From NCBI GenBank assembly GCA_023105745.1, contig JALGQZ010000003.1, positions 78,218,696-78,282,695 on the forward strand: a stretch of DNA of 64,000 bases. Reading direction: 5' to 3'. Numbering within the stretch: the stretch's first letter is position 1; each line of letters starts with the position of its first letter. Under the pieces are notes generated by a model that was given only the letters and a program-made list of their open reading frames with translations, was not told the DNA's origin and did no database searches. The position numbers and the translations under genes are program-made. This DNA is from Austropuccinia psidii (taxonomy: Eukaryota; Basidiomycota; Pucciniomycetes; Pucciniales; Sphaerophragmiaceae). Shown piece after piece: positions 1-9,799 of this stretch.

Positions 1-23
1 TTTCCACTAGAGCCCCTGTGACA
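1..23 (+). repeat. 3' end of G1 5' LTR
   Basis: These bases match 8184-8206 with two differences and end in TGTGACA, as the downstream LTR does. The rest of this LTR lies before the window. Confidence 0.85.
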
Positions 24-38
24 TTATATTAATTAACT
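24..38 (+). promoter_or_regulatory. Candidate self-priming primer-binding site of G1
   Basis: No tRNA-type site starting TGG follows the LTR. Instead, TATATTAATTAACT at 25-38 is the exact reverse complement of AGTTAATTAATATA at 7825-7838 in the LTR. That LTR stretch lies about 40 nt after a TATA-like ATATA (near 7785), where a transcript 5' end could be. Tf1 of fission yeast primes in this way from its own RNA 5' end. The mechanism here is inferred from the complementarity and its position. Confidence 0.5.
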
Positions 39-792
39 CATAATTTCTTTTTCATTCTGTTCATTCTTTCTTTTTAATTTCATTCACTCATTTCATCGAA
101 ATTATGATTCTTTTACGCTTATGAATTTAATGATTCATCGTCATCTCTCAATTTTCTTTCATTCATTCTTCATTTTGAAAATTGAAAGCTGACCCATTTT
201 TATTTTTGTTATTCTCTTTAAAATCTTTTTCAAATTATCAATTTTCATTTCATTCATAATTCAGGCGTCATCTTGGTTTTCTTTGATTTTCAAATTTTTC
301 ATCAAGATATTCAGACACGTTATTCACATCAAGATTCATAATTGATTCATTCTTCAAGAATTTTGGTTTTTAAAGAATAATTCACTTTATTTTGATTGAT
401 TGATTGATTTGACATATTTGATATTGACCTCAAGAAAATTGATTGACCTGAAGATTTCATTGATTTTTCTGATTTTTCACATCAAGAATTCATTTTGATT
501 GATTGATTTTTGCAAGATTTGAATTTTGATTGATTTGATTCATTAATTTATTGACTTGAAGACTTTATTTGAATTTGATTGATTGATTTACCTCAAGATT
601 TCATTTGTCCATTGATTCTTCAAGACTTTGATTTGATTTGACTTCAAGACTTCATTTGAATCTGATTTATTGACGTACTTGAAGATCTTCATTTTGATTC
701 ATTCATTTTCCTCAAGATTTGATTGTTGACTCTTTTCACTTCAAGAAAATTTTGATTTTTTATTCTTTTATTTCAATTTATTTCCTGTTATC
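39..792 (+). other. G1 5' leader with imperfect TTGATTGATTT / CTCAAGA repeats
   Basis: This is an untranslated AT-rich leader. From about 340 on it is built of loosely repeated blocks combining TTGATTGATTT with TCAAGA or CTCAAGATTT at irregular spacing. There is no credible ORF before the gag ATG at 793. Long repetitive leaders of this type may contain packaging signals, but nothing here proves that. Confidence 0.6.
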
Positions 793-2130
793 ATGCCTAT
801 TCAACATTCACCTCCGGCAAGACAGACAAGATCTCAGGCCAGAGCTCAAGCTGTTCTCACTCCAACTCCAAGAGCTCCTCTAGATGGCACCCCAGCAGTT
901 CCTCAACTGAGGGCCCAATTAGATAGAGGACCCTGCATGGAAGGAGCAGCACCATCCAGGAAGGAAGGAAGAGGGCCCAGAAGATCAAGTTCATTTTCAG
1001 GAGTAGTTGGCGGTTTTCCAGGAACTTCAAGGACTATTTTCAAAGGTCCAGGTGAAGATGGTGAAGAGGAGGAGGAGAATTCTGTGGAAGAGGAAGAGTC
1101 TGATGGTACTGAAGGTGTTCCTGCTCCGGTGGAAGCATCCCAAGGTACTGGAAGGCCAACTCTAGCCCAGTCTAATCAGCCTGTCTCTCATCAGTCTGAA
1201 CCATCTCTATTGGCCATCATGCAGCAAATGACTCAGATTATGGCCAATCTTCAAGCAGCTTCATCTTCTGAAGCATCAAGATCACCAGCCTTCAAGACTC
1301 CATCTATGAAGGCACTGGAATGCTTCGATGGGACTCAGCCCTTCAAAGTCAGAAGCTTTATTCAGTCATGCCAGCTTATCTTTCATAATGATCCGGCAAA
1401 TTTCTCTCAAGACAGAAAGAAAGTTCTTTATGCCACTTCATTTCTCATTGGCAGGGCTGCAAAATGGATTGAGCCCTATCTTTCCAATCTCACCAATCAA
1501 GACTCAAATTATCTTCTCAATTCTTGGCGTCTATTTGAATCTCAACTCTTCACTCTATTTGGTGACCCGAATGAAGTCAGAAAAGCAGAAGCTGAGTTGG
1601 ATTCTTTAAGAATGAAAGAAGGTGGGCATGTATCCTTATACATTGCTGATTTCAGAAGTTTAGTCTCAAGAATCGGGGATTGGGGTGAAAGAGCTCTTAT
1701 CCATCATTTCAGGAAGGGATTGCCATCCAGGATTTTGGATCAATTGGCCTCCCATCCTTCAAGAATTGACTCTCTTCAAGATTTAATCGACGTTACCCTG
1801 GAACTTGATACCAGGTACCATGAGAGGCAAAATGAAAAGAGTCATCATCAAGAGAAGAAGCCAGAAGCCTCAAAGTCAAGTTCTTCTCATCCTCAAAATT
1901 CTTCAAGCTCAAGTCAAAAGAAGAAGAAGAATTTTCAGAAGAGGGACAAGCCCCATTCTTCTTTATTGAATAAATATTTCAAGCTCATGAACTCTGAAAA
2001 AGAAAGAAGAATCAAGGAGGGTCTTTGTACCTATTGTGGTGGGAAGCATAGTCTTGAGACCTGTTTCAAAAGGCCTCAAAACAAGCTTACCCAACCGTCA
2101 GGCAAATTTCCCAGCCAGGGAAAAGCCTGA
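793..2130 (+). CDS. gag: G1 Gag polyprotein (Ty3 capsid/nucleocapsid)
   Basis: This 445-residue ORF starts at ATG 793, the first long ATG after the leader. The N-terminus is basic and Ser/Pro-rich (starts MPIQHSPPARQTRSQ), followed by an acidic stretch near residues 92-110. The retrotransposon gag capsid domain spans about residues 170-345 (FDGTQPFKVRSFIQ, AAKWIEPYL, LFTLFGDPNE, YIADFRSL). A Lys/Ser-rich linker leads to a zinc knuckle near the C-terminus, CTYCGGKHSLETC, matching C-x2-C-x4-H-x4-C. It packages the element's RNA into cytoplasmic particles. The stop TGA at 2128-2130 lies 3 nt after a slippery heptamer that would give access to pol in the -1 frame. From memory, very similar gag proteins are abundant in Austropuccinia psidii. 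The ORF looks intact. Confidence 0.93.
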   Translation: MPIQHSPPARQTRSQARAQAVLTPTPRAPLDGTPAVPQLRAQLDRGPCMEGAAPSRKEGRGPRRSSSFSGVVGGFPGTSRTIFKGPGEDGEEEEENSVEEEESDGTEGVPAPVEASQGTGRPTLAQSNQPVSHQSEPSLLAIMQQMTQIMANLQAASSSEASRSPAFKTPSMKALECFDGTQPFKVRSFIQSCQLIFHNDPANFSQDRKKVLYATSFLIGRAAKWIEPYLSNLTNQDSNYLLNSWRLFESQLFTLFGDPNEVRKAEAELDSLRMKEGGHVSLYIADFRSLVSRIGDWGERALIHHFRKGLPSRILDQLASHPSRIDSLQDLIDVTLELDTRYHERQNEKSHHQEKKPEASKSSSSHPQNSSSSSQKKKKNFQKRDKPHSSLLNKYFKLMNSEKERRIKEGLCTYCGGKHSLETCFKRPQNKLTQPSGKFPSQGKA

Positions 2131-2162
2131 GTGAAGATCATGTTGTGTTCAATGGTCTTCAC
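2118..2162 (+). promoter_or_regulatory. -1 programmed ribosomal frameshift signal, gag-pol junction of G1
   Basis: In the gag frame the ribosome reads CAG GGA AAA GCC TGA, so G GGA AAA (2118-2124) is a canonical X XXY YYZ heptamer. After a 6-nt spacer (2125-2130, which holds the stop codon) comes an 11-bp stem, GTGAAGATCAT at 2131-2141 with ATGGTCTTCAC at 2152-2162. It contains one G-U pair and a 10-nt loop. A -1 slip enters the pol frame at AGC (2124), which then stays open to 5846. Confidence 0.8.
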
Positions 2163-5100
2163 AGTTTTCCATCCAGAGCACAATTGTGCATTCTGAATAC
2201 TGGTGTCAAAAATTCTCTTAAATTTTTTGTTTTTTCTTCTCTTTCTGATGTTTTTTACAGTATTCTCATTGATTTTGGTGCTACCAACTCATTTATTGCA
2301 AAGCAGTTTGTTCAGAAGTATTCATTGACTACGTCAGAACCTCCAGAGAAGATTCCCCTCATCATTTTAGACTCCTTTGAGTCTCCTTCTTTATTTGTGA
2401 CTCACCATACTAAATATATGGTTGAGCTCCCTTCCTTCCTAAGCTTTGAATGGGACTTTTTAGTCATTAATACTCCCAAGGGAGAAGACCTCATATTGGG
2501 CTTTGACTTTCTTAATCATTTTAATCCGTTTATTGATTGGAGGCAAGGATTGATCACCTTTAATTCTGATCGTAAGGACTATAATGATCCTTTAATTTCT
2601 TTCAGTAATGACTTTTCTTCTGCCAAATCATGTGCAGCTCTGGTTGGTGATTCTAGAACACCATCATTTCCGTCTTCTGTCCATATTCCTTCCCTTAATT
2701 CCCATCAGTCATTACTATCATCTAGAGATGAAGTCTTCAAAGAGATTCAAGATGTTGGAGAAGATAATTCTGTATCTTCACTTCATCTCTTCTTTGGGAA
2801 TATGGACCTTCCTCCTTCATCTTATCATGACTCCCTGGAGGAGTTGTGGGATGAAGAGGAAGAGCCAGAAGAAATAGAAACCGTGATGAAGGTTGTTCCT
2901 CCTGTTTATCACCAATACTTGGATGTATTCTCCAAGGTGAAAGCAGAGAAACTTCCTCCTCACCGCGCCTGTGATCATCATATCGAGCTGGAGGGGTCTC
3001 TACCTCCAGTTGGGGTGATCTACTCTTTATCAAACCAAGAGTCAGATACACTCAGGGCCTACATTTCAGAGAATTTAGAGAAAGGTTTCATCCGGCCAAG
3101 CTCCTCTTCTACAGGAGCACCTGTTCTTTTTGTCAAAAAGAAAGATGGTGGCCTCTGTTTGTGTGTTGATTACCACAAACTCAATGCTGTTACTAGGAAG
3201 AACAAGTATCCTGTTCCTCCTATGAATCAGCTTCTCACTGTTTTCAATGGTTCTTCTATCTTCTCCAAGATTGATTTGCGTGGTGCATATAACCTGCTCA
3301 GAATCAAGGAAGGTGATGAACATTTGACTTGTTTTAGAACCAAATATGGTAGTTATGAGTACTTGGTTATGCCTTTTGGGCTTACCAATGCTCCTGCTTC
3401 TTTTCAAAATCTTGTCAATGATATTTTTTATGATCTTCTTGATGTTTATGTTGTGGTTTATTTGGATGACATTATGGTCTTTTCCAAATCTGAGGAAGAA
3501 CATGTCACTCATGTGTCCACTGTTCTTTCCAGACTCAGAGCCAATAACCTCTTTGATAAGGCGTCCAAATGCCTATTCCATGTTTCTAGTGTAGAGTACT
3601 TAGGTTATGTTGTTTCTTCTGAAGGCCTCAAGATGGACCAAGCAAAAGTCCAGCAAATTCTCAATTGGCCGCCTCCAAGAAACCTCAAATCTCTTCAATC
3701 ATTCCTTGGCTTTGCCAATTTTTACCGCCGTTTCATCAAGAATTATTCAAAGAAAATTAGTTCACTCACAAGTTTCCTCAAGAAAGATTCCCGTTTTCCC
3801 CTCAATGAGGAAGCTCTTAGACAGTTTCATCAACTCAAAGAGGCATTCACCACTGCTCCAATCCTTTCTCACTTCAATCCTTCTCTACCCACCATTGTAG
3901 AGACCGATGCATCAGATTATGCCTTGGGTGCTGTACTGAGTCAGGTCTCTGACTCAGGAAAAAATCCCATTGCATTTGATAGCCGCAAGCTTCTCCCAGC
4001 TGAGGTGAATTATGAGATTCATGACAAGGAACTCCTTGGCATAGTCTGGGCTCTCAAGCGCTGGAGAGCTTTTCTTCTTTCCATTTCTTCCCCTTTTGAA
4101 GTTCTCACCGATCATTCATCTCTTCAATATTTTATGTCTTCCAAGATTCTCACTCACCGTCAAGCCCGCTGGGCTGAATTTCTATCTGAATTTCATTTCT
4201 CAATCACTTACCACCCTGGCCACTTAGCCACCCTTCCAGATGCCTTGTCACGTCGGGACGACGTTTACCCAGAGAGGGGGGAGGATTTCATCAGCAAGAA
4301 TCCAATGAACTATCAGAAGATAATCAAGCAAGATGAAATTCAAGCCTCAAAGTTTTTTGCAGTCAAGGTGGATTCATTCTCAAATTTGATTGATTCAATT
4401 CAGAAGGCAGTGTGGCAAGACCCTCAATATAGAAGTGTGCTTGAAGATTTGGGTAAAGGTAAATCTGTAACAGATTATTCTCTTGATTCCTCTTCCAAAC
4501 TTCTCCTTTTCAAAGATCGGGTGGTGGTCCCAAATGACCCCACAATTCAACTCAATATACTTCAAAAGCGGCATGACTCTCCTCTAGCTGGACACCCTGG
4601 CCAAGAGAAGACTCTCAAACTTGTCAAGCGGGATTTCCACTGGTCCGGCATGACTCAATTTATCAAGGATTATGTCTCATCCTGTCAACAGTGTTCAAGA
4701 AACAAAAATATTCATCACAAGAAGTTTGGACTCCTCAAGCCCCTTCCAATTCCAAGTGGTCCTTGGATTTGTCTTTCAATGGATTTCATCACTCAATTGC
4801 CACTGTCCAATTCCTTTGACTCAATCCTTGTCATAGTGGACAGATTCTCAAAAATGGCGGTTTTTATTCCAACAATAGCTTCTATCACTTCATTAGATTT
4901 GGCCCATTTATTCTTCAAGAATATTTTCTCAAAGCATGGCCTTCCTCCAAGCATTGTTAGTGATCGAGGTTCTCTTTTTGTTTCTTCCTTTTGGACCAAT
5001 CTTTGTCAGCAGCTCAAGATTTCAAGAGACTTGTCAACTGCTTATCATCCAGAAACTGATGGACAGACAGAGAGGGTAAATCAGATACTAGAACAGTATC

Positions 5101-5846
5101 TTTGGATGTATGTCAGTTATCACCAAGATGATTGGAACACCTGGCTCCCTCTGGCTGAATTTGCCTACAATAATTCTGATCACTCTTCAACCAAGCAATC
5201 ACCGTTTTTCACAGTTTATGGAAGAGATCCACAATTTGATTCAGTTCACATCACTCAAGATACTCCTGCTGGAAAGTTATCAACAAAAATCCAATCAGTA
5301 CAGCAAGATGTCAAGAGAGAACTTGAAATCGCCATAAACCGGTTTAAGAGGTATGCAGATAAAGGTAGAGCAAGTCCACCTGTTTTCAATCCTGGTGACA
5401 TGGTATGGCTTTCTTCCAATAACATCAAATCAACCAGACCCACCAAAAAACTATCCGAAAGATGGTTGGGTCCTTTTCCAATCTTGAAGAAAGTCAGTTC
5501 TCATGCTTACCACCTCAAGCTTCCATCTCAATGGAAATCCATCCACCCAGTCTTCCATATCTCACTTTTGGAACCAGTCAAGACATCAACAATCCCAAAT
5601 TGGCATCAAGAGCCTCCTCCTCCAATTATCATTGAAGAAGAAGAGGAATGGGAAGTCTCTCAAATACTGGACTCAAAGCTCAAGAGAAGAAAATTATGGT
5701 ATCTGGTGGAATGGAAAGGTTTCAGTCAAGACCCAGAAAGATCCACTTGGGAACCAGCCGAGAACCTCAAGAATTGTCCTGAACTTGTCAAAGATTTTCA
5801 TTCTTTATATCCTGACAAGCTGGGTCCCAATTCTTCAAAAGCTTGA
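2124..5846 (+). CDS. pol: G1 Pol polyprotein: protease, reverse transcriptase, RNase H, integrase, chromodomain
   Basis: The ORF is open in the -1 frame relative to gag. No ATG precedes the protease, so I start it at the first codon after the frameshift site. Counting residues from 2145, the pepsin-like protease motif is near residue 43 but reads DFGAT instead of the usual D[S/T]GA. Reverse transcriptase follows, with MPFGLTNAPASF and the catalytic YLDD at 439-442 (3459-3470). RNase H starts near 585 (ETDASDYALG). The integrase HHCC zinc finger is near 810-850 (HPGQEKT...CQQCSR), then the DDE core (MDFITQLP, SDRGSLF, and the Glu in TDGQTERVNQ). A C-terminal chromodomain spans about 1169-1225 (WYLVEWKGF...STWEP). 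Such chromodomains steer integration toward marked chromatin. There are no stops or frameshifts, so apart from the protease residue it looks competent. Confidence 0.94.
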   Translation, partial: SLSEDHVVFNGLHSFPSRAQLCILNTGVKNSLKFFVFSSLSDVFYSILIDFGATNSFIAKQFVQKYSLTTSEPPEKIPLIILDSFESPSLFVTHHTKYMVELPSFLSFEWDFLVINTPKGEDLILGFDFLNHFNPFIDWRQGLITFNSDRKDYNDPLISFSNDFSSAKSCAALVGDSRTPSFPSSVHIPSLNSHQSLLSSRDEVFKEIQDVGEDNSVSSLHLFFGNMDLPPSSYHDSLEELWDEEEEPEEIETVMKVVPPVYHQYLDVFSKVKAEKLPPHRACDHHIELEGSLPPVGVIYSLSNQESDTLRAYISENLEKGFIRPSSSSTGAPVLFVKKKDGGLCLCVDYHKLNAVTRKNKYPVPPMNQLLTVFNGSSIFSKIDLRGAYNLLRIKEGDEHLTCFRTKYGSYEYLVMPFGLTNAPASFQNLVNDIFYDLLDVYVVVYLDDIMVFSKSEEEHVTHVSTVLSRLRANNLFDKASKCLFHVSSVEYLGYVVSSEGLKMDQAKVQQILNWPPPRNLKSLQSFLGFANFYRRFIKNYSKKISSLTSFLKKDSRFPLNEEALRQFHQLKEAFTTAPILSHFNPSLPTIVETDASDYALGAVLSQVSDSGKNPIAFDSRKLLPAEVNYEIHDKELLGIVWALKRWRAFLLSISSPFEVLTDHSSLQYFMSSKILTHRQARWAEFLSEFHFSITYHPGHLATLPDALSRRDDVYPERGEDFISKNPMNYQKIIKQDEIQASKFFAVKVDSFSNLIDSIQKAVWQDPQYRSVLEDLGKGKSVTDYSLDSSSKLLLFKDRVVVPNDPTIQLNILQKRHDSPLAGHPGQEKTLKLVKRDFHWSGMTQFIKDYVSSCQQCSRNKNIHHKKFGLLKPLPIPSGPWICLSMDFITQLPLSNSFDSILVIVDRFSKMAVFIPTIASITSLDLAHLFFKNIFSKHGLPPSIVSDRGSLFVSSFWTNLCQQLKISRDLSTAYHPETDGQTERVNQILEQYLWMYVSYHQDDWNTWLPLAEFAYNNSDHSSTKQSPFFTVYGRDPQFDSVHITQDTPAGKLSTKIQSVQQDVKRELEIAINRFKRYADKGRASPPVFNPGDMVWLSSNNIKSTRPTKKLSERWLGPFPILKKVSSHAYHLKLPSQWKSIHPVFHISLLEPVKTSTIPNWHQEPPPPIIIEEEEEWEVSQILDSKLKRRKLWYLVEWKGFSQDPERSTWEPAENLKNCPELVKDFHSLYPDKLGPNSSKA

Positions 5847-6656
5847 TTCATTTATGGTGCTTGGTGGGGAGAGGAATTACCAAAAGTAAGTCCCACTCCT
5901 GGTATGCACCTTTAGGGGTATTCTACTCTTTTGTTGTAAGCATCACCTTGGCCACTCTGTGAGCACTTTGCAAATTTTGGACAAAGATCTTTGGCCGGGC
6001 TTTTCAACATTCATTTCCAATCTTATGGCCATTTTCACTTGGGACAATGGGCCATTCACTTTTCAATTCATTTCCAAGATTCCAAATTCAAAGTCATTCC
6101 TTCAGCATTTTTGTTTTTATTTTTATGGCACTGGCGGGAGTGGTAACTACTAAAAGTAAGTTCCTCTCCTGGTGTGCACTTCCCTGAGGGGTCTACAATC
6201 TTGTCAAAACATCACCTTGGCCACTTTGTGAGCACCTGGCATCAAATTTCTCTTTCCAGGTCCTTTTCCAATTCCAAAATCAGTTATCAACCTCTGTGAT
6301 GAAGATTGGAACCTCCTCAAGATTCAATTCATTTTCTTTTCTCTTTTTTCTTTTTCTTTTTATTTTCATTTTCATTCTTTATTTTCATTTTATTTTCATT
6401 TTAAATTTTATTTTATCACATCAAATATCACGTCAAAAATTTTCATTCATTTTAAAATTCAACTCAAATCATGAAGCCAATGTCAAAAGAAGATCAAGCA
6501 AGTCCTGCGTCAAATGTCAAATTTTTAATATCAGTTTTCAAATTCTTCAGCTTAATCAGTCCTCTTGAATCACTCTCTCAAAATCTTTCCAATAGCCTCA
6601 ACAGGCTTCACCTTGTATTGGTGCTCAGGAGCTCACCATTTCAAGGTGGGGGGTAC
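5847..6656 (+). other. G1 region between pol and 3' LTR, with a duplicated block and polypurine tract
   Basis: There is no convincing gene here. A block of about 100 bp occurs twice, at about 5871-5960 and 6131-6243. Both copies contain AAAAGTAAGT, CTCCTGGT and CACCTTGGCCACT. A polypurine tract, AAGGTGGGGGG (6643-6653), sits directly before the LTR and would prime plus-strand synthesis. Confidence 0.7.
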
Positions 6657-6900
6657 TGTCACAACCATGGCAATTCACCTCCTTGGATCCCCATATGGCA
6701 TATCAAGCCACAGTCATTTATGGCCAATTGGCCATATCCATCACCAGTGGCCAATATGGCCACGTCATCATCTTATGGACCTTTTATGGCCATTTGTGTT
6801 TTGGAGCCTTCATGGCCCTTTACCTCAATCCAGAACCCATAGTGGCAATTTATGCCCAAATGGGTATTTCTGGTCATTTCCCTCAAAACCAGGGGAAATG

Positions 6901-6930
6901 GCCCAAATGGCTGTTTTTGGCCATTTGGGC
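6901..6930. repeat. Perfect 11-bp hairpin in G1 LTR
   Basis: GCCCAAATGGC, an 8-nt loop, then GCCATTTGGGC. It immediately precedes the GCGCA array and lies in a cluster of TGGCCA motifs that also includes the palindrome at 6719-6736. Confidence 0.85.
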
Positions 6931-6935
6931 TCATA

Positions 6936-7094
6936 ATGCGCATTTGCGCATTTTTGCGCATTTTGCGCATTTTTGCGTATTTGCGCACTTTTTGCGCATT
7001 TTGCGCACTTTTGCGCATTTGCGCACTTTTTGCGCATTTTGCGCATTTTTGCGCACTTTGCGCATTTGCGCATTTTTTGCGCACTTTGACGCAA
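6936..7094. repeat. Short tandem array of TGCGCA(n)TTT units in G1 LTR
   Basis: About fifteen units of 7-11 bp, each centred on GCGCA with T-runs of variable length, make up this stretch. Each TGCGCA is itself palindromic. It lies upstream of the likely promoter of the LTR. Confidence 0.9.
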
Positions 7095-8206
7095 AGTGTC
7101 CAAAAGACACTTTCCCGCCTTTTGGGCCAGTTTTTGGCTCAGAACCCAAAAGTGGCCAAAACCCCCAAAGGGCCCAGAAACACCTTCCAAGCTCTGAAGT
7201 CACCACAGCCATCCTTTTCCCCTCTGCCTTTCCATCTCAAGACCTTTTGACGTAATCTTCTTGTCAATGAACCAATATGCCACAAATGATGTTATACATC
7301 ATTGTGCACCATTTTTCAACAGAAATTCCATGGTGGCAATATCAAATGGTCATTTCAACATTCCAACATCTCATCACTTCATCAAGGCACCCAATCATTC
7401 AGAGGAATCATCAAGGCTCAAGAGCAAGTGTTTCAGCGTCAAAGACCAATGACGCCATCAAGCAGTCATTGGTTCTTCTCACTCCAAGTATTCCTTCGAA
7501 TGGAATACTTTCAATTCATTCTCAAAAGTGTATTCAAGAGGCGGTGCCAAAAGAAGTTGTCAAGTGTCAAAGCTCCACTCAATCCATCTTGGCAACCACA
7601 TTCATTTCAATACAGTCTGGACTCACAAAGGACTGTATTTCATTTTCAAGCATGGGAAGTTCATTCAACCCAATTCAATTTCAACATTAGCCAGCTGTAT
7701 CAATTCCCAAAACAATCAATACAGCCTCAAGGATCAATACAGATTAGTTTCCAGCCTGAAGAACTCAACCTCCCAACTTTTCACATATACCGGCTACCCT
7801 TTCCACCCTGGGGGGTTTTTCCCCAGTTAATTAATATACTTTGATTTTATTTTATCTCTATTTTCTTTTCATTCTAGTTAAGCAAATACTGATATTATTA
7901 AGTCAGTCATTTAGCACCTTTCTCTTTCTCTTTCTTTGCCTGTCAATGGATATTTGGTGGTCATATCCTTACTAATTCCATTATTCATTTTTGGCAGGTT
8001 GAAACAGTGATTAAGGACTTACTTGGTTGGCTCTTCGGCCATTTGGCTTCCTTTTCCTCTTTGCATCTCATCTTGTACCTGCATATCTTTTAGAGGAATT
8101 AATTCTTATTATTTTTATTCTTTATTTCTTTTGGAGTCTTCCAAGTGAGTTCCCTGATTGCTGAGTGCCAGGCCACTCTTGTATTTCCACTAGAGCCATT
8201 GTGACA

Positions 8207-9244
8207 CGTTAATATAAATAGACTTATTTTATACTAAAACATAAAATAATTAACTTAAATGAGGATGAAAGCTACTTGGAGTTACGAATAACACCAGTAA
8301 CTCTAAATTGGAATTACAAATAAGTGACCTTAAATTAAGAACCTTATTTTTAAACATGGTTTTTCAGTGTTGACCTGAGAACGCCCTCTATAACCATTAT
8401 TAATCATGATACCTGCTCTTCAGACATAAAAAGAGTCTATTCAACACTGTTTTTGTAAGTCAATTCAATCCAATCCAATTATATTAGACATTTAAACAGG
8501 TAAGTTTTTATTATATATAAAATCTTATTATTCAAGAATTTCTTAAGTATTTTATTCTTTAAAAACCTTAACTTAAGTAATTGAAATCATAGAAATTAGA
8601 TTATTGTTATAATAACCAATAATATATTTTATTTTATAAAATTATTGTATTAAAATATCCTTTGAAGTCCACAAGTTCCTCCTCAAAACTCTTTGAATCA
8701 TATTTTTATCATAAAAAGTTGTTTTATTTTTTAAAATATTTATTTTTGGCATGTTTTTAACTTAGAATAACTATTTATTATAATAACTGCTGTATTTGAC
8801 TTGTTGTATTAATTCTATATTATAAGTAAGTTTTTCTCTAAAATTCTATAGTTTTTCCACCTATTATTAGTATTTTTATATAGAATTCTTTTATAAGAAT
8901 TATATCTGAACAGTGTGTGTTATTATTTCTTTTTATAAATAATACTCCTATTATTTATAAGTGGTTAAATATTTATGTTTTCCATGTGTAATTGTCTCAT
9001 TAAGAGATTTACACTTCTTTTTTTGAAACTGTCAGTGACTATACAATGATATAATAATTATTGATATTATTTTATTATCATATTATATGATAATAATTAA
9101 ATTTATTTTCAAATATAATTCTTTTAATAATTATTTTTGATTCATGGTTAAAATATTTTGTTTGAAATTATTTTTCTACTGAGGAATGTCATAGTACTCT
9201 TTATATTGTTAGCATTATAAAGAGTTTCATAGACAAACCTTACA
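8207..9244 (+). repeat. L2-family LTR remnant (copy C), 5' part displaced by G1
   Basis: The segment aligns over its whole length with about 15490-16555, sharing CATAAAAAGAGTC, the TACTGAGGA block and the terminal CAAACCTTACA. It ends with the same CTTACA as the two complete L2 LTRs further right. Its 5' half should lie upstream of G1, outside the window. The following bases GTAAC are the expected right-hand target duplication, which cannot be verified here. Confidence 0.8.
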
Positions 9245-9799
9245 GTAACCCTGGCTGTAAGGGTTTGTGTCTGGTGCCTTGCCTTTTCCCTTTTTCTGAG
9301 CTTGTGGCCGCATTTTCACGTTGGAATTGCTGCTGCTGGCTACTGGGGCAGTTTTTGGCACTTTCTTAGGTGGTAGAGGGTTCTTTTTCCTCCATTCTTC
9401 TGTTAAAAGCATGATGTTTTTTGTTGCATCGATGGATGCCAGCCATTGAGTAACAGGCAAGTGTTGGGATGGCCCAGGAATTTTTTCACAGTCAGATAAG
9501 AATTCATGCAGTTTTTCCACATATATGCAAGGATGTGGTACTCTTTCTGCTGCAATTCATTGTTGTAGGCCTTCTGGCTGGCTTTTTTTATATCCACTGA
9601 GGCCTCTTGGGGCATTGTCAGCTCTGTCTGAAGGTAAAGTAGTATTATTAGCTTCAAAATGAACTAATTTATTACTCTGTAAGTCATCAAGTGACCCTTG
9701 TCCTTCTGTAACTGATTGTCTTCTGCCATAATCATTTCTATGAACTCTTTGGGAGCTTCTTGAGGAGGTATAGCTGGCTCCTGATCTGGCTGAAGGCAT
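9245..9799 (-). pseudogene. Fragment of a Ty3-type gag N-terminus
   Basis: On the minus strand an ATG at 9799 opens a Ser/Arg-rich protein start (MPSARSGASYTSS, then RQSVTEGQGS). After frame changes at about 9560 and 9520 it continues with KIPGPSQHLPVTQWLASID and a Lys-rich tail. From memory this resembles the N-terminus of abundant Ty3 polyproteins of Austropuccinia psidii; no capsid or zinc-knuckle part remains. The fragment is cut at 9244 by the inserted L2 LTR and is frameshifted at least twice, so it is not functional. It is evidence of an older, oppositely oriented element. Confidence 0.6.

Larger units (their letters stand above)
1..8206 (+). mobile_element. G1: chromodomain Ty3 (Gypsy) LTR retrotransposon, 5' LTR mostly outside window
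   Basis: The 3' LTR runs TGTCACA...TGTGACA (6657-8206), and bases 1-23 match the last 23 nt of that LTR with two differences, so the window starts at the very end of the 5' LTR. Between them lie a leader, gag, pol and a polypurine tract. Both long ORFs are open, which suggests a fairly recent insertion. The element lies inside an older L2 LTR whose remainder starts at 8207. The upstream target duplication cannot be checked because the left flank is outside the window. Confidence 0.92.
6657..8206 (+). repeat. 3' LTR of G1 (1550 bp)
   Basis: It begins TGTCACAACC after the polypurine tract and ends TGTGACA. The LTR holds an 18-bp perfect palindrome (6719-6736), a hairpin (6901-6930), a GCGCA array (about 6936-7094) and a TATA-like stretch near 7785. 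Short ORFs inside it in several frames are products of the repeats and I do not regard them as genes. Confidence 0.93.

Noticed and set aside
6773..7250. Overlapping Cys/His/Ala/Lys-rich ORFs on both strands
   Set aside because: They are translations of the GCGCA array in the G1 LTR in every frame, with no start context or domain.
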